From Jiangella mangrovi (GTDB lineage: Bacteria > Actinomycetota > Actinomycetes > Jiangellales > Jiangellaceae): a stretch of 64,000 bases of DNA. The notes beneath the pieces are model-generated. The model had not been told where the DNA came from, ran no database searches, and saw only the letters and a program-made list of their open reading frames with translations. Positions 61,633 to 64,000 of this stretch are shown piece by piece. The stretch spans positions 5,828,037-5,892,036 of the forward strand of contig NZ_JACHMM010000001.1 in assembly GCF_014204975.1 (NCBI RefSeq). Reading direction: 5' to 3'. The stretch's first letter is position 1; the number at the start of each line of letters is the position of its first letter. The translations under genes and the position numbers were made by a program.

Positions 61633-62805
61633 ACGCGTGCCGTACCGACGCACCAGCGTCACCACGGCCAGCAGCACGAGGGTCAGCGCCAGCAGCCAGG
61701 CCGGCCGGGTCAGCCACCAGGTCGTGCTGCCCGGCGCGGGCGGCTGACAGTCCACCGCGATCAGCACACCGAACCCCGCCACGAGGACCAGGAGGTGCCA
61801 CAGGTACACCGTCATCGCGACCGCACCGAAGCGGCGCACCACCACCCAGACCGCGGGCCGATCCAGCCAGCCGAGCAGCCGAGGCCGGGCCAGCAGCAGG
61901 GCCGCACCCTGGGCCAGGCTCAGCACGACCACGCACACGGTCGGCGGCGACATGTTCGAGAGCTGCCCGGGCAGCCCCACCATGCTGACCGGATACGGTC
62001 CCGGGCCAGTCAGCAGCACCAGCGCGGCCACGGTGGTCGCCAGCGTCAGCCACAACCGGCGCCGCGACAGGGCGGCGAACCGGCCGTCGGCGTACCAGAC
62101 GCCGAGCTGGTGCGCGAACAGCCAGACGAGCGCCAGGTTGGCGAACGGCACGGCGTTCAGGACCGCCGCGGCCGGCCCGTGGGCACCAACCGCGGGGTCG
62201 AGGAGTCCGCTGGTCAACCGCACGACGTCCACGGCGATGGCGCCGGCCGCGAGCAGCGCCGGCGTCGCCCGGGGCGCCACCGCATGCCAGCGCGCCAGGA
62301 AGGGAGCGACCACGATGATCCCCGTGTAGACGGCCAGGAACCAGAGCGGCTGCACCAGCAGGCCGGCCACCGCGAGGGCATCGCCTGCCGGAAACCCGGC
62401 CGCCGGCGCCACCACCGCCACGACCGGCGCCACGGCCAGGAACACGACACCCAGGAACACCGCCGCCGGCCGCCACAGCCGCACGAGCCGCGACCGCACG
62501 AAGTCCCGCGGCCCGCAACCGGCTGCGACCGTCCGCCGCCAGACCGTCAGGTTCGCGAACCCGCCGGCCATGAAGAACAGCGGCATCACCTGCAGCACCC
62601 AGGTCGCGGGCCGGAGCGCGGCGAGAGACGTCAGGGCGTTCTCCCCCACGATCCGCCCGTCGGACGAGACGGAGACGGAGGCCATCAGCCAGTGCCCCAT
62701 CACGACGACCGCCAGGCTGCCCGCCCGGACGGCATCGACCAACCGGTCACGCCCGGCCACGACCGAGCCCCCGACTCCGTCCCACGGAGCGGCGACGGCG
62801 GTCAT
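61588..62805 (-). CDS. Acyltransferase-3 family membrane protein
   Basis: A 405-residue integral membrane acyltransferase with about ten helices. It starts in the usual way with a first helix LVDAVRAGSLAVVVMGHWLMA carrying the family histidine, and has a later His in AVMTVYLWHLL-type context (AVAMTVYLWHLLVLVAG). The family acylates sugars, lipids or glycans on the outer face. The ATG overlaps the upstream PLA2-like gene by 4 bp. The C-terminal RVPSRSAARRERT is encoded by the hairpin repeat and is unlikely to be original. Confidence 0.85.
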   Translation of the reverse strand: MTAVAAPWDGVGGSVVAGRDRLVDAVRAGSLAVVVMGHWLMASVSVSSDGRIVGENALTSLAALRPATWVLQVMPLFFMAGGFANLTVWRRTVAAGCGPRDFVRSRLVRLWRPAAVFLGVVFLAVAPVVAVVAPAAGFPAGDALAVAGLLVQPLWFLAVYTGIIVVAPFLARWHAVAPRATPALLAAGAIAVDVVRLTSGLLDPAVGAHGPAAAVLNAVPFANLALVWLFAHQLGVWYADGRFAALSRRRLWLTLATTVAALVLLTGPGPYPVSMVGLPGQLSNMSPPTVCVVVLSLAQGAALLLARPRLLGWLDRPAVWVVVRRFGAVAMTVYLWHLLVLVAGFGVLIAVDCQPPAPGSTTWWLTRPAWLLALTLVLLAVVTLVRRYGTRDRVPSRSAARRERT

Positions 62806-63425
62806 CGAAACCGCCGGACGACCGACGGGGCGGCGAGGGCGGCGGCGATGAGGACGCCGGACACCAGGTACGGCCAGACCGCCTCGTCGCCCGGGCTGCC
62901 GTAGCCCTGGCGCCACGAATTGAAGCCGACCGCGCCCGCCGTCACGTGAGCCAGCCCCGCGCACCCCGCGCCACCGGACACCGCCGCGCATCGCTCCCGC
63001 AGGTCGGCGCCGAACCGGTCGTCGACGGCGTGCCGGGCCCAGGGACCCAGCGTGCCGCCCTTCGCCGTCGCGTAGCGGAGCAGGTCGTACCCGAGGTCGT
63101 GCGACCGGCAGGCCGGCCCGAAGTCGTAGGTCGTGCTACCCAGCCAGGAGCAGCCGCCCGACGGGTCGACCAGCCGCGCCGACCCGTCGGCGTCGGTCAC
63201 GGCGACCGGGCGGTAGCCCGAGACGGCGGCGAAGTCGGCGGGGATCGCCGCGGCCAGCACCGCGGCCGGCGCCGGCCCTGCGGCCGAATCCGACCCCGTG
63301 AGCACCCGCACGGCATGGGCGGCGGCCGGATCCTCCACGGTCGCCGGTGACGCGACCTGGCCGGCGCCGGTCACCGCGAACGACGCGGCCACGGCGGCCG
63401 CCAGCAGCACGATGCGATTCCACAT
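62802..63425 (-). CDS. Exported phospholipase A2-type protein
   Basis: A 207-residue protein with an N-terminal signal (IVLLAAAVAASFAVTGAG) and a C-terminal membrane helix before a basic tail, so it is tethered outside the cell. The catalytic helix is FGPACRSHDLGYDLLRYA, with His109 and Asp110 (the HD pair of secretory PLA2) and Cys106. Further cysteines (C92, C145, C155) could make disulfides. It overlaps the acyltransferase gene by 4 bp, so the pair may remodel lipids: one removes an acyl chain, the other adds one. That pairing is inference. Confidence 0.85.
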   Translation of the reverse strand: MWNRIVLLAAAVAASFAVTGAGQVASPATVEDPAAAHAVRVLTGSDSAAGPAPAAVLAAAIPADFAAVSGYRPVAVTDADGSARLVDPSGGCSWLGSTTYDFGPACRSHDLGYDLLRYATAKGGTLGPWARHAVDDRFGADLRERCAAVSGGAGCAGLAHVTAGAVGFNSWRQGYGSPGDEAVWPYLVSGVLIAAALAAPSVVRRFR

Positions 63426-63562
63426 GCCGCCGAACGCTAGGAACGCGGCCTCGGCGGATCGTCCCGCTACGGAGCCAGGTTCGGCCTACCCCGCTGGTAT
63501 CCCCTGAGGGACACCCCCGTAGTACGACGCGCCGGCGCGGCCGCCGCCCTAGGGTGAACCGC

Positions 63563-64000
63563 GTGAACGGGGACCGGCGTACCGCCTGGACGTGGCTGCC
63601 GTGGCTCGGCGCCGCGGCGGCGTTCGTCGCGACCCTGCAGACCGCCGACGACGTGCTCGACGTCCCGCTGACCACGACCCCGCTCGTCGCCGCCGCGGCC
63701 GCCGTCCCGCTCGGGCTGATCACGACGCTGCCGGCGCTCGGCTGGCTGCTGTCGGCCGGCACGGCGCTCGCGGTGTCGCGCGCGTTCGAGGTCACCGACG
63801 GCGACCCCTGGCCGTGGCCCATGGTGCACGGCGTCGTCCTGCTGGCGCTGCTGTTCGCGACGGCGTTCCAGCCGCTCCCCAGAGCCGGGCGGGCCGTCAC
63901 GAGCATCGCCCTGCCGGTGGTCGCCACCGTCGCCACGGCGTTCCTCTTCGCGTTCTCGGTCCCCGACGACCTGCGGGCCGGCTGGACGGTCGGCGTGGCG
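63563..64000 (+). CDS. Membrane protein, probably the sensor domain of a histidine kinase, cut by window edge
   Basis: Only the first 146 codons are visible. They encode four membrane helices: near residues 14-26, 43-70, 87-104 and 112-131 (TSIALPVVATVATAFLFAF). The layout, with short loops and a Trp-rich start (RTAWTWLPWLG), is like the N-terminus of actinobacterial DesK/NarL-type histidine kinases. The kinase part would lie beyond the window. GTG 63563 has AGGG eight bases before; GTG 63554 is in frame too. Confidence 0.5.
   Translation, partial: MNGDRRTAWTWLPWLGAAAAFVATLQTADDVLDVPLTTTPLVAAAAAVPLGLITTLPALGWLLSAGTALAVSRAFEVTDGDPWPWPMVHGVVLLALLFATAFQPLPRAGRAVTSIALPVVATVATAFLFAFSVPDDLRAGWTVGVA

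Overview
The window looks like chromosomal DNA from a very GC-rich, sporulation-capable type of actinomycete. Supporting evidence is an SsgA/SsgB-family protein, HemQ-HemY-type haem synthesis, an AfsR-era style of dense operons with GTG starts and 4-bp start/stop overlaps, DUF3000-RNase D, DUF4349 and DUF4333 proteins, and an actinobacterial-type sulfite reductase locus with a cysteine leader peptide. A family such as Jiangellaceae would fit, but that is a guess from gene content.

Layout. 1-2.8 kb is the end of an integrated element: an IS1380-type transposase running off the left edge, and a tyrosine recombinase that stops 84 bp from the 3' end of a tRNA-Val(CAC). 2.9-6.3 kb is core: SsgB-like protein, CGNR zinc-finger protein, the folate genes pabB-pabC, and three tRNAs (Gly, Cys, Val-GAC) closed by a terminator. 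6.3-12.8 kb holds small regulators and enzymes (HxlR, methyltransferase, PNPOx-like protein, RsgA with a possible leader ORF, AidB-like acyl-CoA dehydrogenase). 12.9-16.9 kb is an assimilatory sulfur operon: leader peptide, sulfite reductase, small zinc ribbon, APS reductase and a fused siroheme synthase, so the enzyme, its cofactor and the preceding reduction step are made together. 17.1-23.7 kb is a catabolic island: LLM oxidoreductase, tripartite tricarboxylate transporter (binding protein plus a fused TctA-TctB), MFS carrier and a convergent class II aldolase-like enzyme. 23.9-26.5 kb is a three-gene membrane/multicopper-oxidase operon ending in a small protein like the GluTR dimerisation domain.

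26.7-38.3 kb contains PPK2, a HelD/HelR RNA polymerase-associated ATPase, a DJ-1 protein, ZapE, a RibD-like reductase, a LigC plus LigD-polymerase-type repair operon, MsrB, a GNAT enzyme, and an ECF sigma factor with a membrane-anchored partner and a truncated duplicate of that partner. 38.3-45.6 kb is the haem block (hemQ, hemY, hemE) with DUF3000-rnd. 46-60 kb has a FAD oxidoreductase, AlkD-like protein, fadA-fadB beta-oxidation operon, AI-2E-type permease with dxs, two tandem small membrane proteins, a frameshifted DUF559 gene and aconitase. 60-64 kb has a lipoprotein, an acyltransferase-3/phospholipase A2 pair and the start of a membrane protein that is probably a histidine kinase.

The most unusual feature is not a gene. 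At gene 3' ends, mostly between convergent genes, there are long hairpins that fall into homologous families: one with GATCATC-AGGATCG arms (6.6 and 41.5 kb), one with GATCATGGA arms (35.3 and 45.9 kb), one with GATCATGT-CCCTCGCGG arms (35.45, 45.66 and 61.6 kb), and one with GGGAGGGA arms (12.3 and 51.7 kb). Homology covers arms, loops and in places the flanks, so these are dispersed repeats. Several supply the stop codon and last residues of the neighbouring gene. They probably act as two-way terminators and may be mobile.
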